DNA of 64,000 nt from Alnus glutinosa (lineage: Eukaryota; Streptophyta; Magnoliopsida; Fagales; Betulaceae), in NCBI RefSeq assembly GCF_958979055.1, contig NC_084891.1, positions 4,344,501 through 4,408,500 on the forward strand. The letters are read 5' to 3'. The translations under genes were made by a program, and so were the position numbers. The notes beneath the pieces are model-generated. The model ran no database searches. It worked only from the letters and a program-made list of their open reading frames with translations, and had not been told where the DNA came from. Shown piece by piece: positions 46,729-59,803 of the stretch (within the stretch, counting starts at the first letter, position 1; every line of letters starts with the position of its first letter).

Positions 46729-49700
46729 TGTAATGCCCCGCTTTTTACAAAAAGCGTAAGTTAAAAATTCGATTTTCACATGACATTACAACATCATCAG
46801 AGTTAAATATTGGCAGCGAAATATATTTTTTTCTTTGCAATGACACATCAGAGCTGACTGAATAATCTCAATATATAAAATAATAACATTTTGTTCTGAT
46901 ACAATAATTACATTCAAAAATGCTAACATATGTGCCACTGGCGGCACTAATAATACACAACCATATATTATTCTAATTCAAACTAAAGGTCTCGTCCTTA
47001 TACATAAACTAGTAGCTGCTTCCTTCCTTCATGCAAAAACTCGAATGTAATTGTGGTTAACACCACAATCTCATGCTGTGATAGAGTGAGTCAATGGTCC
47101 TTAACCACATAGTGACACACTGATTTATCTAACAATATACAATGCATCCAAATGATCGATGACAGTTATATCCACATACAATCATGCTCGTTCTTTTACT
47201 TTAACTCTTTACTACTTAAAGCCATATCTCTACTTATCACATTATTAGTGACATATGTTACCACTAAATACTGAGTCATACCTCCATTATTGGAACCATA
47301 CTTCCCATACTGGAGCCATACCTCCATTGATGGATCCCTAACCCCATTACCAGGACCATACTTCCAATGTCAGAGCTATAACTCTACTTACTTACCTTAT
47401 CTCATTATTACTCCTTCAACTTTTGGTTTATCTGTCAATCTTATCAGTGTATTGATGCCTTGGTACCTAAACTTTCGATTCTCCATCGGTCTCCTCAATT
47501 CACTGACGTCTTGGTACATAAACCTCTAGTCTTTTTATTAACAAACTCATATCATACCACAATATATTCATGCAACATCATATATATAACTTCAACCAAA
47601 ACATGTTAAACATATTAAATGCCAAACATCACGCATACAATTAGTAAAACAACAATCACTACATTGATAAAGACTAAACCACACGTATCATCCTCAGTGA
47701 GTGAGAAATACTCACAGTAATTCTTCTGGCTTCAGAAAATGTTCCTTGATATAATCATTGCAATATAATTTAATATAGACAATAGTGAATTAGCATAATT
47801 CACTAAAAATACATTTTAATTATATTCTAATTTATGGCCTTTAAACCTTAATATGATATCCTATTTAAACATTATTTCCATAAATATAATTTGTCCAATT
47901 ACATTTTATTACTAATCTTTTATGCAGAATTTATCACAACATTGATTAAGATCCTTAAGCATAATATTTCTTTTTCCATTTTTGATCTTTAAATAATAAA
48001 ATGCCATTTGAACATTATAATGGCATATAAAATTGATTAATTATAATGCCACATATTTTATACGGGCATTATAATAGCATTTATAAATAATAACCAAAAT
48101 GCTCCTTTTATAAAAAAATAAAAATAAAAAAAATAAAAATAAAAATAGTTAAAACTCATGATTTTTACAATAGAGTTTTACAACTCAAAATAACTGAACC
48201 TTAACTTAAATAATATTAAGGCAAGTACTGTTTCAGTTATTTTAACTGAAACAGTGAGATACCAAAATATATTTAGGTCCATATTTGACTTATTTTTATA
48301 TCAAATAAACTTAATAAATATGTTAATATAAATAACGAGTTTTATACTTTAAATACAAGTGAAATAAAATAACTTCGTACTTATTTCTTATTTTAACCTT
48401 ATAAAAATTGAGTAGAGTAACGGCTTTAATATATTTAAATGCCTAGAATACTTAAAAGTATTTGGGCAGTAGAACGACGCTTTTGTAAAATAATGTCTTT
48501 TTATTCGAGCATTACAACGACGTGTTTTTATATTTAATCACTCTACTTTGAAAACCCTGTTTAAAACACAACTTAAAAACTTTAGATTACTTAACAAATA
48601 ACTCATAAAATCAAAATATTTAAAACAAGACTTTATTTAAAAACCAAATATCCTTTTTCTTTTTCTTTTCTTTCTTTTCCTTTTTCTTTTTCTTATTCTT
48701 CCTTATCTTTTTCTTATTTTTCTTCCTGTTTCTTTCTTTTCCTTCATCTTCTCAGTATCTTCTTTTCCTTTTCTTTTTCTTATTCTTCCTTATCTTTTCT
48801 TATTTTTCTTCCTGTTTCTTTCTTTTCCTTCCTCTTCTCAGTATCTTCTTTTACTTTCTTTCTTTTTTTTCCTTCTTCCTTTCTTGCAGGTTACCCGAGA
48901 GAGTGAGAGAGAGACCGAAAGAGGGAGAGAAAGAGAACTAGAGAAGGAGAGAAGGAGAGACTTACCAGTTGAGAGCTGCTGGGCCACAAGAAACAGAAAG
49001 AGAGAAGAGGTTTCTTCCTCTTTTGTTTTACTGCACCAAACTAAAGAGAGAACATGGAAATGATGAGAGATTTTGCTTCTTTTCTGCTATAATCCCTCCA
49101 AGAATAGTATCAGCTTACTGCCCAGAGAAACACACAAAAGATGAAGAAGAATCGTCTGTAAAAACTGGAAAACAAAGAGAGAAAGAGAGAGAGAAGAAAC
49201 CAAGGGAGTTTCTTGAGAGAATTTCTGAGAGAGAGATGTGTGAACTAACATAAGAGACGGGTTCTATTTATACTGAAACGGACGGCCAAGATCGCTCCAA
49301 AATGATCGTATCTAACGGCTAGGACGAAGATTCGGATAGATTTTGTAAAAAAAATCTAAATACAGGTGTTCTGGCGATGTTACTGCCAACTGTTGAATAA
49401 TGTCGATCGATCGACTTTTTGTGTCGATTGATCAACACACTGGTCACACGAGTTTTCCCTTTATTCTGTGTCGATCGATCAACATGAATAGTAAGTAAAT
49501 CGATTGACAGTTTTGATGGATCGATCGACACACTGTTCATCCGAATTTTCTTTTATTTAAATCTCTTAATAAATTATACCTATTATATTTCTAGTAAATA
49601 TTTAATTTCTTAAATATTTATACCTAAATTGATGAATATTTATTCCATAAATATTCATATGTATGTTATTCCTACTATTAGGCCTTAAATCATATTTTAA

Positions 49701-49738
49701 GATATTTTATTCCATATCTTAAAATACAGGGTGTTACA
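46729..49738 (-). mobile_element. Large solo LTR, 3010 bp, probably Gypsy
   Basis: Ends TGTAATGCCC and GGGTGTTACA, flanked by ATAAG at 46724-46728 and 49739-49743. On the minus strand it starts TGTAACACCC and has a TATA box (49264-49272), followed by a CT-rich leader. It carries short imperfect repeats near 47275-47400 (CCATACCTCCATT...), an 85-bp tandem duplication of pyrimidine-rich sequence at about 48675-48860, and GATCGATCGAC clusters at 49400-49530. The length suggests a chromovirus such as Tekay/Del, but no coding part is present to prove it. Confidence 0.82.
49264..49272 (-). promoter_or_regulatory. TATA box of the 3-kb solo LTR
   Basis: TATAAATAG on the minus strand, in a GC-poor region ahead of a TCTCTC-rich leader. 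It sets the orientation of the LTR; transcription would run leftward, away from the dioxygenase pseudogene. Confidence 0.5.
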
Positions 49739-50233
49739 ATAAGTATCTATCTAATTAAGTCAAATAATAAATTTAGTAATTAAATTAGATATTAGATTGA
49801 ATTTGCGTGCATTTAATTGATTACCTCTTGAACAATAAACCCGTCAACGCAAAAACTTCTTGACTAACCAAAAAGTATAAAATCCTTTTCCATTTTCAAA
49901 CTTCACCTAATTATCCACATTTTCAATTATGAAATTATATGTAGTTATTAATATTCTTCACATAAAGGTCAGTATTCAATACATTGGCAGGACACTCACC
50001 TTATTGAAGCGAATCAGGAAGCATCTTTAGGAACTATTCAAGGACTCGTACGTTTTGGCACTAGGAAGAGAGCTGTGCTCTCGATCCATTTGACCCAAGA
50101 AGGTGCGGGAGGGACCAACAGGACATGTGTCATAATATAGCCTAAAGTGGTCCTCTTCTCTTCACAACTTCTTTTTATATGTATTATGTAATGCCTTTTG
50201 TAGCATCAATCAACATATATACTCTTTGCAAAC

Positions 50234-51707
50234 ATGTCTGAATCGGAAATATAAATGGACTTGGAGACCTACTCTCCTATCTTTCACCGGCTGAATAGCC
50301 AGACTCAAAGAGTAGCCAACCGACTAGTCGATGAATCGAAGCCTATTCCTGGCATAGATCTCAATTCCTTGAACCTCGACGATCTTGGGAAGGCATGTAG
50401 AGATTGTGGACTCTTTCGTTTGGTCAACCATGACATTCCTTCAGCCCTTCTGAGCCAACTTCTTGAGCATGCCAAAAGGTTTTTTTCTCTTTCCTTTGAA
50501 TCCAAACAAGCAATATTCACCAACCCTTTGTCATACCTTTGGGGCACTACCACTATTACCACTTCTGGTGCAGCCTTAATGACAGGTCCCCAAAATATTC
50601 ACTGGGTTGATGGCTTCAATTTTCCTCTCTGTCAACTCTCGCAGTTGCAATCTAAAGATCTTATTCTTGCTTCTCTCTAGTACCTACACTTTTCTTTCCT
50701 TTCCCTTGTCTCCTTTTTATTGGTGGATTGTGGGGAGCTATTGTTGAGTACTTGCACAAATTGAAGTGGGAAAAAAATCTCATATATGGATCGAACAGTC
50801 ACATTGTAACGATCCATAATATTTTTCCTTTTTTGCTCCACCAACTTTTTAGGAGTTTATCCATTCTGGTACTATTCTCGCATAAACATGCTTACTTGTG
50901 GAGTTATGATAAGTTTGTTGTCATCACGACTTTAAAACGTATTATGTCAAGAAGGGTGCGAATATGCAGTGTAGGACATCACAAATACTCATTGGACTAT
51001 CTAGATTTTTATGAAGTTTGTAGAAAGATTACATAAAATGTCATTCGATATAATCCTTTTAAACATTATAAGATCATAAGTATAATTTGATTAATTTGAT
51101 GCAATATATAGTAGTACGAGTGGAAAAACTTATCGTATTCATTGAGAGATATCATGAAAAAACAAAAAGTTGAGAGATAAAACAAAATTACTTATGATTT
51201 TATATTTTGTATGATTCAATCTTTATCAAAAGACTCGTGCTAGAAGAATATGGAGAGCACCTAGGCAGACTTGCTACAACCCTATTTAAAGTTATTGTGA
51301 TGGAGCTCATTCTGAATCCAGAAGAATCCAAGTCCCATCTGGCGAAATCTACAGGATTTGTACATGTTTACTGCTATCCATTACGCTCTATGGCTAACTC
51401 TGCATGGGACATAGACATACATATAGGCAGCTCAGTGATGTCTAGCCTGAACCAGTACAAGTTGGGTGGACTTGAAGTCCTCAAAGACAACGAATGGCTC
51501 CAAGTAATAGTCAGGTTAAACAAACATACAGAGCGGATCTCTGTCAACTACTTTGTGTTCCCAAATGAAGACGGTGTGATTTGGTGCTCGAAGTACAGGT
51601 CGTTTACTTATGGTGATTTCTAGCACAAGTACGGCAAGACATCAAGACACTTTGGTTTAAGGTTGGGCTTGACAAGTTTAAGCTTTCCCATGCCTCTTCA
51701 CCATAAT
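50234..51707 (+). pseudogene. Gibberellin 2-oxidase-like dioxygenase, dead left copy
   Basis: Homologous along its length to the gene at 61165. Lesions: the original ATG at 50234 is followed by TAA at 50252-50254 (an ATG at 50255 could reopen the frame). One base is lost at the exon 1 donor (CTCTAGTACC against TTTCAGGTACC). In exon 2 (from 51233) the iron-binding HTD motif has become HIG. A deletion near 51505 removes the end of exon 2, intron 2 and the start of exon 3, with the second iron-binding histidine. TAG at 51621-51623 truncates the C-terminus. It cannot encode an active 2-oxoglutarate/Fe(II) dioxygenase. Confidence 0.9.
50805..50983. repeat. Dispersed short LTR-like repeat in intron 1 of the left copy
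   Basis: TGTAACGATCC...AGGACATCACA; related to the solo LTR at 39951-40184 and present at the same place in the right copy (about 61741-61923). It was therefore inserted before the gene duplicated. Confidence 0.6.
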
Positions 51708-51784
51708 GGGCCTCAAGTCTACTTTGACTTGTTTTTGGGTTACCCTTTTCCTCATTTTTTTTTTTGTTTGGTGTCATTAGTGGA

Positions 51785-51957
51785 AAGATATTCCTAACAA
51801 TTCTGTTGACTGGATTGCTAGTAATTCAGGCAATAAATATGAGAGAACCTTTATAAGCATCACATGCCTAAGCAGGTAGGTTCCATAGAAATTGTCACAC
51901 ATTTATTGCTTGAATTGCTAATAATTCGAACAATAAATTGTTAGGAATATATCTAGA
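51785..51957. mobile_element. Foldback MITE downstream of the left copy
   Basis: GATATTCCTAACAATT at the left and AATTGTTAGGAATATATC at the right are inverted; the inner arms carry AATTCAGGCAATAAAT and ATTTATTGCTTGAATT. The orthologous copy is at 62963-63131, so it predates the duplication. Confidence 0.7.
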
Positions 51958-52096
51958 TCCACAACTAGTAGGTTGTGGTGATATTAGTTTTTGTGTAGTA
52001 TATCTTGGATTAATTTGCTTATAATGGAATAAGCTAAAGAGTTATAACTTATAATGGAGGTGTGTAGATTATTGTGATTTTTTTTTTAATTTTTTT

Positions 52097-52520
52097 GGGA
52101 AAAATTTCACTTAACCCACTTCAACTTCCATCACTTTTGCAATCTCTCTCTCTCTCTCCCCCACCCTCCCCACTTAAAAAAAAAAAAAACCAAAAACTCT
52201 CAATTCAGTGTATCGATTTTCAAAAAATTCTCAATCTCACCCATCACATTAAGATTTGGGGTTAAATCAAACAGTCAATGGGTAAAATGACCCCTATAAC
52301 CCTGTACATTTTATAAAATTACAAAATTAGCAGACAATTCCCCTAAAAATAAAAAATAAAAAAATTGAGGGTCTTTCAGTAAATTTTCAAGTCCTTTGTT
52401 AAAAATCCTAATGAAGGGGTGAGATTGCAAAAATTTGAAAGTTGGAAACACTAAATTCAGAGTATTTGAACTTTGGAAAGAAGATTGCAAAAGTGATGGA
52501 AGTTGAGTGAAGTTTCTCCA
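52097..52520. mobile_element. MITE with ~45-bp terminal inverted repeats
   Basis: The left end includes CAACTTCCATCACTTTTGCA and the right end TGCAAAAGTGATGGAAGTTG. It is about 424 bp and non-coding. A copy at the same relative place is at 63282-63682. Confidence 0.8.
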
Positions 52521-52790
52521 TCTTTTTATTATTATTCTTTGGAACTAATTTTGCGACAAATTAAGAGTCAAAGTCTATATTCTGAGTTTTTGTAATTCTA
52601 CTTCACTTGCATTAGTGAAAAATGTAGAGACAAAACAAAAAGGTCAAAAAAATGTTTTTATAACATGATACAAATCACATTACTAAAGAGACTTTAAAAT
52701 AATATGTTTATTATAAGTTTCGCTTTTGTTTTAACAAAAACTTACTTGACCTCTAATTTTTCAAGTCAACAACCTTTCGTTGACGCAAGA

Positions 52791-53744
52791 TGTGATGACC
52801 CATTTTTTTCTATATATAAAATGGAATCACTAGAGTGGCATGACGATTAGTCATAAGCCAACATTAACCTATTAAAGCTCATAACATATGCATAATACAT
52901 CAAAGATAAACTTGTAGCAGCAGAACTAAATTCATTAACTAAAAAGTGTAATTACAACATCAGAGCCATACATTTGTCTATTTGTTTAAGGCTTAATCAA
53001 ATATTAATTACAAAACAAGAATGGCTATACAAAATAGGTATCATATGTAACACAAGCCACATACCAAAGTCTATACAAAATACAGATTATCCTCAAGCCC
53101 GACACATACAACAGTCGCGATAAGCTTCAATAGTAGTACCCCAAAATACAACGCCACTAGGTTCTCGTCGACATCAACGGTACTTGCAGCCACAACATCA
53201 GCATCTACACGATCGTGGTGGTAGCCATGTTCGAATAGGTGAAAGTATGAATTCACCAACTCAGTAGTATAAAACTCATTGGGTTATTACAATGAGCCAA
53301 CTATTTTATTCTCTACCATACGTTTACTATAATAGCTACTAATCGTAAGAACCTTTCCTTTTTAAAATGTTTTATACCTGATATGGTAAACATCGGCATT
53401 TGTAGACATGAGAAGTCTTACTACACCATACATTTATACATATGTCATGTGACTCAGCTATACTCATATACAAACATTCCACCACTTAAGGGAACACAAG
53501 CATACATGCATATTTAAGTATAAAAATCAGTGACCTCAAAGCCTGGTTATACAAGGATACAAATATTCTACTACTTTGGAGAATACAAGTATTCATGCAC
53601 ATCCAAACATGAAAATCAATGACATCATAACCTGGTTTTGGTTATACAAGCATCCAAATATTTCACTACTTCGAAGAATACAAGTGTACAAGCACATTCA
53701 AACATGACATTGCTTAAATCATCATAAGCAATCTAGTCGAATAG

Positions 53745-53778
<34 letters not shown>

Positions 53779-54990
53779 GTCTAGCTTGAAATACCACATA
53801 TATCATTATCAAAACTTTCTCATAAACTTATTCCATGCATGTCATCATATTAGGAGGCAACTTCGGCTCTTATACTTTTGTTGTGCAGATAACTTCAGCT
53901 CCTTTATTTTATACTATGGAGGCAACTTCGACTCTTATACTTTCATTATGGAGATAACTTTAGCTCCCTTTACTTTATACCATAGAGGCAAGTTCGGCTT
54001 CTTAATCTCTTTATACATAACCATGCTCATGCTTCATGCTTTCATACACTTATGCACATTTAACAACATATACTTCTCATACTCTTTTCAAACATACCAT
54101 GAAATCTTAACTTCTCGTAAAGCTCATAAAAACAACATAACTCAATCCACCACTTTATAAACATATCTCAGAACCCATAAATCATCTTCAAATCAGTTCT
54201 CAACATAATTAAAGTTATTGAAATCATTCCCAAGCATATATCATTCTAAAATATTATTGGCTCGAATTTAGAATACTATATCATTTTGTGACAATAAAAT
54301 CATCAAAAAAGTTTAATATCTTTTCTCAGTGTGTAGAATACTCACATAGGCTGCTTGACACTTGGCTATGTAGAAATCGTCATTGTAAGCTAAGCAATGT
54401 ATCATTGTACAATATATTGTGATGACATATTAATACTAGCACATAATATTTTCTAACTCTAAATTTTCATTTTGCTCTTGAATTGCTCAAGAACTAAGAC
54501 CCATGGGAAACAAATAAATTACTAGGGCTCCATTTGACATCTCATTAACTAATAACACTAATCATAAGATTATCTTAGGGTTTGATACAAAATTTATCAA
54601 TTTACAACACTTGGACAAAAACTAGGATTTTGGGCCTTACCATGATTTCTCACCAAAATGCAACCCAATGCTCGAAATTCATTTGGAACACTCCAACCTA
54701 CACAAAACTTAAAGAAAATTGAGAGATCAAACTCAAACTCTTAAAAACCTACACAAAATCTAGGGGAACTAGAATTTTCAAATTTATCTTAAACCAATCG
54801 GTGAAAACGTAGATCTTACAACGAGGATAACGTTTCCCGAGTCGAATTTGAGTTTGGAAGCTTCAAAATACCAAGATCTAGGGTTTTGTCTCAAAACCCT
54901 AAGAAAAAGAGAGATAAATCACATGGAAGAGATAAAAAAACGAGAGAAATGAGCTAGAAATCGTCGCCCATCAACTTCAATACAAGCCCG
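52791..54990. mobile_element. Truncated LTR, starting TGTGATGACCC
   Basis: TGTGATGACCCATTTTTTT opens it, similar in style to the 3-kb solo LTR, but no matching end is found before the Athila fragment. It holds a roughly 90-bp tandem array at 53460-53710 (AATACAAG...CATGC, CCTGGTTATACAAG), a (TA)n tract at 53748-53774, and 36-bp repeats at 53860-54000 (GGAGGCAACTTCGGCTC type). No coding sequence is seen. Confidence 0.55.
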
Positions 54991-54999
54991 TTCTGACAC

Positions 55000-56055
55000 A
55001 TGTGTGCAAGGTGCCGCTCTCGGGTAAAGTTGTCTAGATACATAAATGAATTGGGACTCTCGGCTTATGGGTTTTGTCGGGCTTGTGAGAGGTGCCAAAG
55101 CCTTGGAGCTGTGTCTCGGAGGGACATGATACCACTAAACTCCATCCAAATTGTTGAAATCTTTGACGTCTGGGGTATCGACTTCATGGGACGACCCTTC
55201 CCGCCATCTTTTAGGTTTGAGTATATTTTTGTAGGGGTGGATTATGCCTCTAAATGGGTCGAGGCTGTGGCCACCAAGACTAATGATCACAAGGTTGTGG
55301 TCAAATTCATCCAGGCCAACATTTTCAACCGATTCGGTACCCCATGGGCCATCATTAGTGACCGAGGTAAGCACTTTTGCAACCGATTTCTCAAGACCTT
55401 GCTCCTTAAATATTTTGTCACACACAAAGTAGCTACTCCCTACCATCCTCAAACTACTGGCCAAGTGGAAGTTTCCAACGGGGAGATCAAGCACATTATA
55501 GAGAAGACAGTTAGGCCAGACCGCAAGGATTGGTCCTTGCGCCTCCATGATGCACTATGGGCCAATCACACAGGTTACAAGACACCAATCGGTATGTCTC
55601 CCAGATTGTTTATGGCAAGGCATGCCACCTTCCTGTGGAACTAGAGCACAAAGCAGTTCAATTTTGATATGAAAGAAGTTGGCTCTCACTAGAAACTTCA
55701 GTTGACAGAATTGGAGGAACTGCGCAATGATGCATATGACAATACCCACATTTACAAGGAAAAAACAAAGGCATTTCATGACCAACATATTCTGCCCAAG
55801 GCCTTTTTGCCAGAACAAAAGGTAAGGCGTTTCAACTCCAAACTCCAGCTCTTTCCTAGGAAGCTTCGCTCCAAATGGGATGGCCCTTTCATAGTCATGT
55901 CGGTGTCTCCACATGGCGCCGTTGAATTACGGGACCCAAAGGATGGCACTTTGTTCAAAGTCAATGGCCAAAGATTGAAGCCCTACATAAAGGGCATTGC
56001 ACAAAATGGAGATGTTATTTCCATCCACTTGACGGATCCCATTTACTTGGACTAG
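55000..56055 (+). pseudogene. Athila integrase remnant
   Basis: Frame 55000-55644 has the zinc-finger cysteines (CRACERCQS), core residues D (GIDFMG), D (ISDRGKHF) and E ([11 protein letters not shown]), ending at TAG after a frame disruption. A second frame, 55702-56055, carries the C-terminal part (KLRSKWDGPFIV, then VNGQRLKPY) to a TAG at 56053. The N-terminal start of the integrase is missing. Known role: integration of element cDNA. Confidence 0.88.
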
Positions 56056-57460
56056 AAGAGTCTTTCTTACCCTTCCTCGTTTTTATTTTTGATTTCTTTG
56101 CGGATCTGGTTTGTCTGGCTGAAGGCGTTAAACTCAGCGTTAATGGGAGGCAACCCACTTTATTAATACTTCTCTTGTTGATTTTCTTGATGCTTATTAT
56201 ACGGCTGGAGTAGTGCTTTGTTTTTCAGGATAGGCATTCTTGCGTTGAAGTTTGGGGGAGTACAACCAACCCCATTTTTTTTCCCCTTCCACCCGGTATT
56301 GTATCTCTATCTATACATTAGGGACAAAGTATCGTTTAAGTTTGGGGGTGGGAAAAACATTTTGTTGTCCTGTTATAGATATTGTGACTGCCTAATTATA
56401 TTATTTCTAAGAATTTGGTTGAACTTTAATTCTGATTTGTATTTCATTGGTAAACTTAACATGATGAACACATGATCACTTGACTAGGGAATTAAGAAGT
56501 TTTGTTATTTCTTTGGCAACATTAGATATTACTTGTTTCAATTTGATTCTTACAAGCACGTAGTCTATGGGGTATGAAATTTGAAATCAATTATGTCTGT
56601 TATCAATATCTTAGATGCAGCTGGGTAACTTATTGGAGGAATAACCTTGGCATAAAAAATAAAATAAAATAAAATAAAATAAAAGAAAGAGAGAATAATA
56701 TTGATCACTTTGAGCTTTTCGCTGAGTAACCGGACCTCTTGCCTCATTAAGTATTGAGTATTCGCGTCAAAAAGTAAAAATTTTCTTTGATTGATAAAAT
56801 GGCTAAGTTTAGTTTTGTAGCCTTTTTTACTCGAGTTAGTAAGTCTTTAGGGTGTTTTACACCTAGTGCCCTAAAACCATTTGGTTTGAGAGTCATTGAC
56901 CTAACACTCATTACATGGGTTAATTAGAAAGCTTAAAGAAGCCAAGCATTGCACAACCTGCATGTATAATAAAAAAAAAAAAAAAAAAAAAGCAAATATG
57001 CCTTTGTTGTTTTATCTAATGAGGAATCCAATGAATTTTAAGTATTGAACCATTCATGATTGAGATTAGTTTTTGAAACCTCATGACTATGTGTTAAGTT
57101 CACTTTACACTAATTGAATCTTGTGATATCTCGTAATGCCATGTTAGAAGCTTAATTCTTAATTCTTTGAAATTGTGAAGATAAAGTTTATTTTGTTAAG
57201 ATTGCTAAAAAATGAGAATCATTGTTTTTGTGACTTCAATCTTATAAATAACATGATCTTGCATAATATTTGTAGGTATCAATTCTGGCAAACCCTCATG
57301 AGACTTCACTCGTCTACTAGGGAATCCTAGGGGTTTAAAAGGCTTATTGCATACGTTAAATACAATCATACATCCCACGAAAGAAGAATTTTTATTGTTT
57401 TTCAGTTTTAATTCTTGTTTTGTATTGCTAAGGGACTAGCAATATGTAAGTTTGAGGGTG
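56056..57460 (+). other. 3' non-coding region of the Athila element
   Basis: Between integrase and the 3' LTR, with A-tracts (56656-56685, 56970-56990) and the purine tract before 57461. No gene. Confidence 0.6.
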
Positions 57461-58103
57461 TGATAAGCGTTAAATGTTGCACATTCAAGCCCTTTAACTT
57501 GCATTTGTTAATTCCTTAGCATTTTATTTGTTTGATTTTGTGTTGTTTTATTGTTTTCAGGTTTTAAATAAAGAAGCAATTAATTCCATTGATTTTGGGC
57601 TTAAAGTATACTTTGAGAAGGCCTATGGTTAAGTTTAATCAAATCAAGGGAATGATTAAATCGAAATTTCTCCAATAAGAGTCAAAATCAGATTGGATTC
57701 AAATTTAGATTCTGCACATTTATCAATGTTTTGATTATAACTTACTGCTCAGATCTCGGATTGCAATTAAATTTGTGGCGTTGGAAAGCTAATAAAAAAT
57801 ACAACAAATATGTCAGAAATAGTTTTTCCCTAATTCGTTTTTTCCACAATTAGTTTTTCCCGAATTAGTGAAAAACTATTTCTGACATTTACTATGCCAA
57901 AATCTCCCCGCAATAAAAGACCGCAAATCCGGACGAATTTGGAATATTTTTCCTACTTTGATTGAATTTTCAATCTCCTTCTTGGACTATGAGACTAAAT
58001 TCTGAATTTTTTTATTATTATTATTTCTAGGGCTTTTAGGTCTCTCTTAATCTCTATAAATATGCCTCTAAACATTGAAGAAAGACACACTGCTACCTAG
58101 AGC

Positions 58104-58154
<51 letters not shown>

Positions 58155-59214
58155 TTTTGAAGGCTTGAAGAGTTAAAGAGAAGTAATCATAGTATGAAGC
58201 CATTGCAGCAGCGTCATGAGCGGCTAAAAACCTTTGTAGGGTATTGATGTAATCCTATCCAAGCATAATGGTTTGATTGTATTTTAATTTAGAGAATTTT
58301 AGTTTATACATGTTGGTTGCATAATTATGAGAATTGCTACAATTTGATATTGTTCTTCATCTCTTAATGCAATTGTTCTTCAATTCATAATCAATATTGG
58401 TAGAATTTTTCTTTTGTCTTAGAAAGGTTTTTACCTTTATTGAACTCAAATCAGTCTTATTTTCTGTAATTATGAGTATGATGATTATACAACGGGTTTA
58501 ATTAACATATGATCAAGAGGATTAGATAGGTCATACCTAGGAAAGACGAATCGTTCTACACCCTAGTTTAGTGTAATTTAGGTAGACAATTTGTACCAAC
58601 CGAATATGGGTTATACTTCTCCATTGATTATATGTATCCTATTAAAGACGTGGCTAATCCATACTTAAGAAAGACTGGTCGTACCGCATCTTTGTAGTTA
58701 GGTGGACGGTTCGTGCCAACCAAAGATGGATTATACTTATTCTTTAATATGGTAACTTCTTGTTTATTTATAATATGCATAGAATAAATTTCTCTAGTTA
58801 AATATGTTAATCATAGCCTCATCAAGATGATTCTTACCTAACAATTTGGGATTTATATACTTATTGCAACAAACACTAGAGGCATAAATAAACAAGATGG
58901 TTGAAGCAAGCAATGCACACAAGGTCGTAAAGCAGATTCTCCTCTGAGCTTGCATGCATTGATGATTATAATGGTGCATGGAATATAGGTTTTAATTTTT
59001 TTGGATTTTAATTATGTATTTATATTTGAATTCTGTAATAGGTATGCATGAATTTTTGAAATATGTAAGCTAATAGAATGTTGTTGTGAAAGAGTTTGAA
59101 TTTGGAAATAGATTTGGATTTGGATTTGAATTTGAATTTGGATTTGAATTTGGATTTGAATTTGGGATTTTGGAAATGGATTTGGAATTTTGTATTAGGG
59201 ATTTTTATTTTATT

Positions 59215-59286
<72 letters not shown>

Positions 59287-59803
59287 TATTCTGGACAGTT
59301 TGGGCCCAAACCGTCCAAAATTATTTGGGTATTCCACATACAAAATTGCGGACGGTTTGGGCCGTCCATAACATCTTATGGACGGTTCAGGCCAGACCGT
59401 CCGCCAATCAAAATATCGACCCATTGTCATGGACGGTTTTAAACCATCCAGAAAAAACCGTCTGTACCTTTTTCTAGACGATTTTTTTTTCGATTTTTGG
59501 ACGGTTTAAAATGGTCCAAAAATCTCCTCTCTTTTTTTGTAGTAACCGTTGATGTGCGGATAGCGGTGAAGTTAATACTCAACTCTTTCTCTCTCTTATA
59601 TTTCAATTCTCTTTTACATTTATTTTATGCACTTTAGTTAATCACAAATTCAACAATCTTTTCTTTAATTATTTTTAATCTTAATAAACTTGATAACAAC
59701 ACCCCTACAGTCCTTGAGGTTCGACACCATCTCTATAGCCTTATCCTACAAGAATTCGTTCTATTGCAAGTAGTTATTTATTATTGATATGTTTTGGTAA
59801 ACA
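57461..59803 (+). mobile_element. 3' LTR of the Athila element, with an inner insertion
   Basis: It begins TGATAAGCGTTAAATGTTGC and is homologous (inverted) to 44947-46510. It is about 780 bp longer than the solo LTR, mainly because of an inserted DNA element (about 58818-59543) and a 40-bp A-tract (58110-58152). The right edge (GGTAAACA at 59803) is approximate. Confidence 0.75.
58818..59543. mobile_element. Probable CACTA-like insertion inside the Athila LTR
   Basis: It interrupts sequence continuous in the solo LTR. Its right end TTTTTTTGTAGTAA resembles a CACTA terminus, and its right half has GGACGGTTT repeats in both orientations (59290-59520), like CACTA subterminal repeats. It also holds a (TA)31-type tract (59221-59283) and a GAATTTGGATTT-rich stretch. 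The left end is not recognisable. Confidence 0.45.

Larger units (their letters stand above)
49810..52786 (+). repeat. Left copy of a 3-kb segmental duplication (dioxygenase block)
   Basis: It matches 60817-63940 from the upstream flank (ATTACCTCTTGAACAATAAACCC) through the gene and two MITEs to AAGTCAACAACCTTTCG. Many substitutions and a few deletions separate the copies, so the duplication is not recent. The LTR fragment at 52791 cuts the right edge. Confidence 0.85.
54995..59803 (+). mobile_element. 5'-truncated Athila-type Gypsy element (integrase to 3' LTR)
   Basis: It contains a partial integrase, a 1.4-kb 3' region with GTTTGGGGG motifs (56247, 56340) and AATGGGAGGCAACCC typical of Athila, a polypurine tract (AAGTTTGAGGGTG) and one LTR starting at 57461. 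The 5' LTR, gag, protease and RT are missing. Confidence 0.82.

Noticed and set aside
47290-47529. Pro/Tyr-rich frame in the 3-kb solo LTR
   Set aside because: Arises from short imperfect repeats; no domain or start signal.
53786-54160. Frame over 36-bp repeats in the LTR fragment
   Set aside because: Low-complexity translation of tandem repeats in a non-coding LTR.
59086-59442. Frame rich in Phe/Glu and Ile/Tyr repeats
   Set aside because: Encoded by simple repeats and a (TA)n tract; no protein family.
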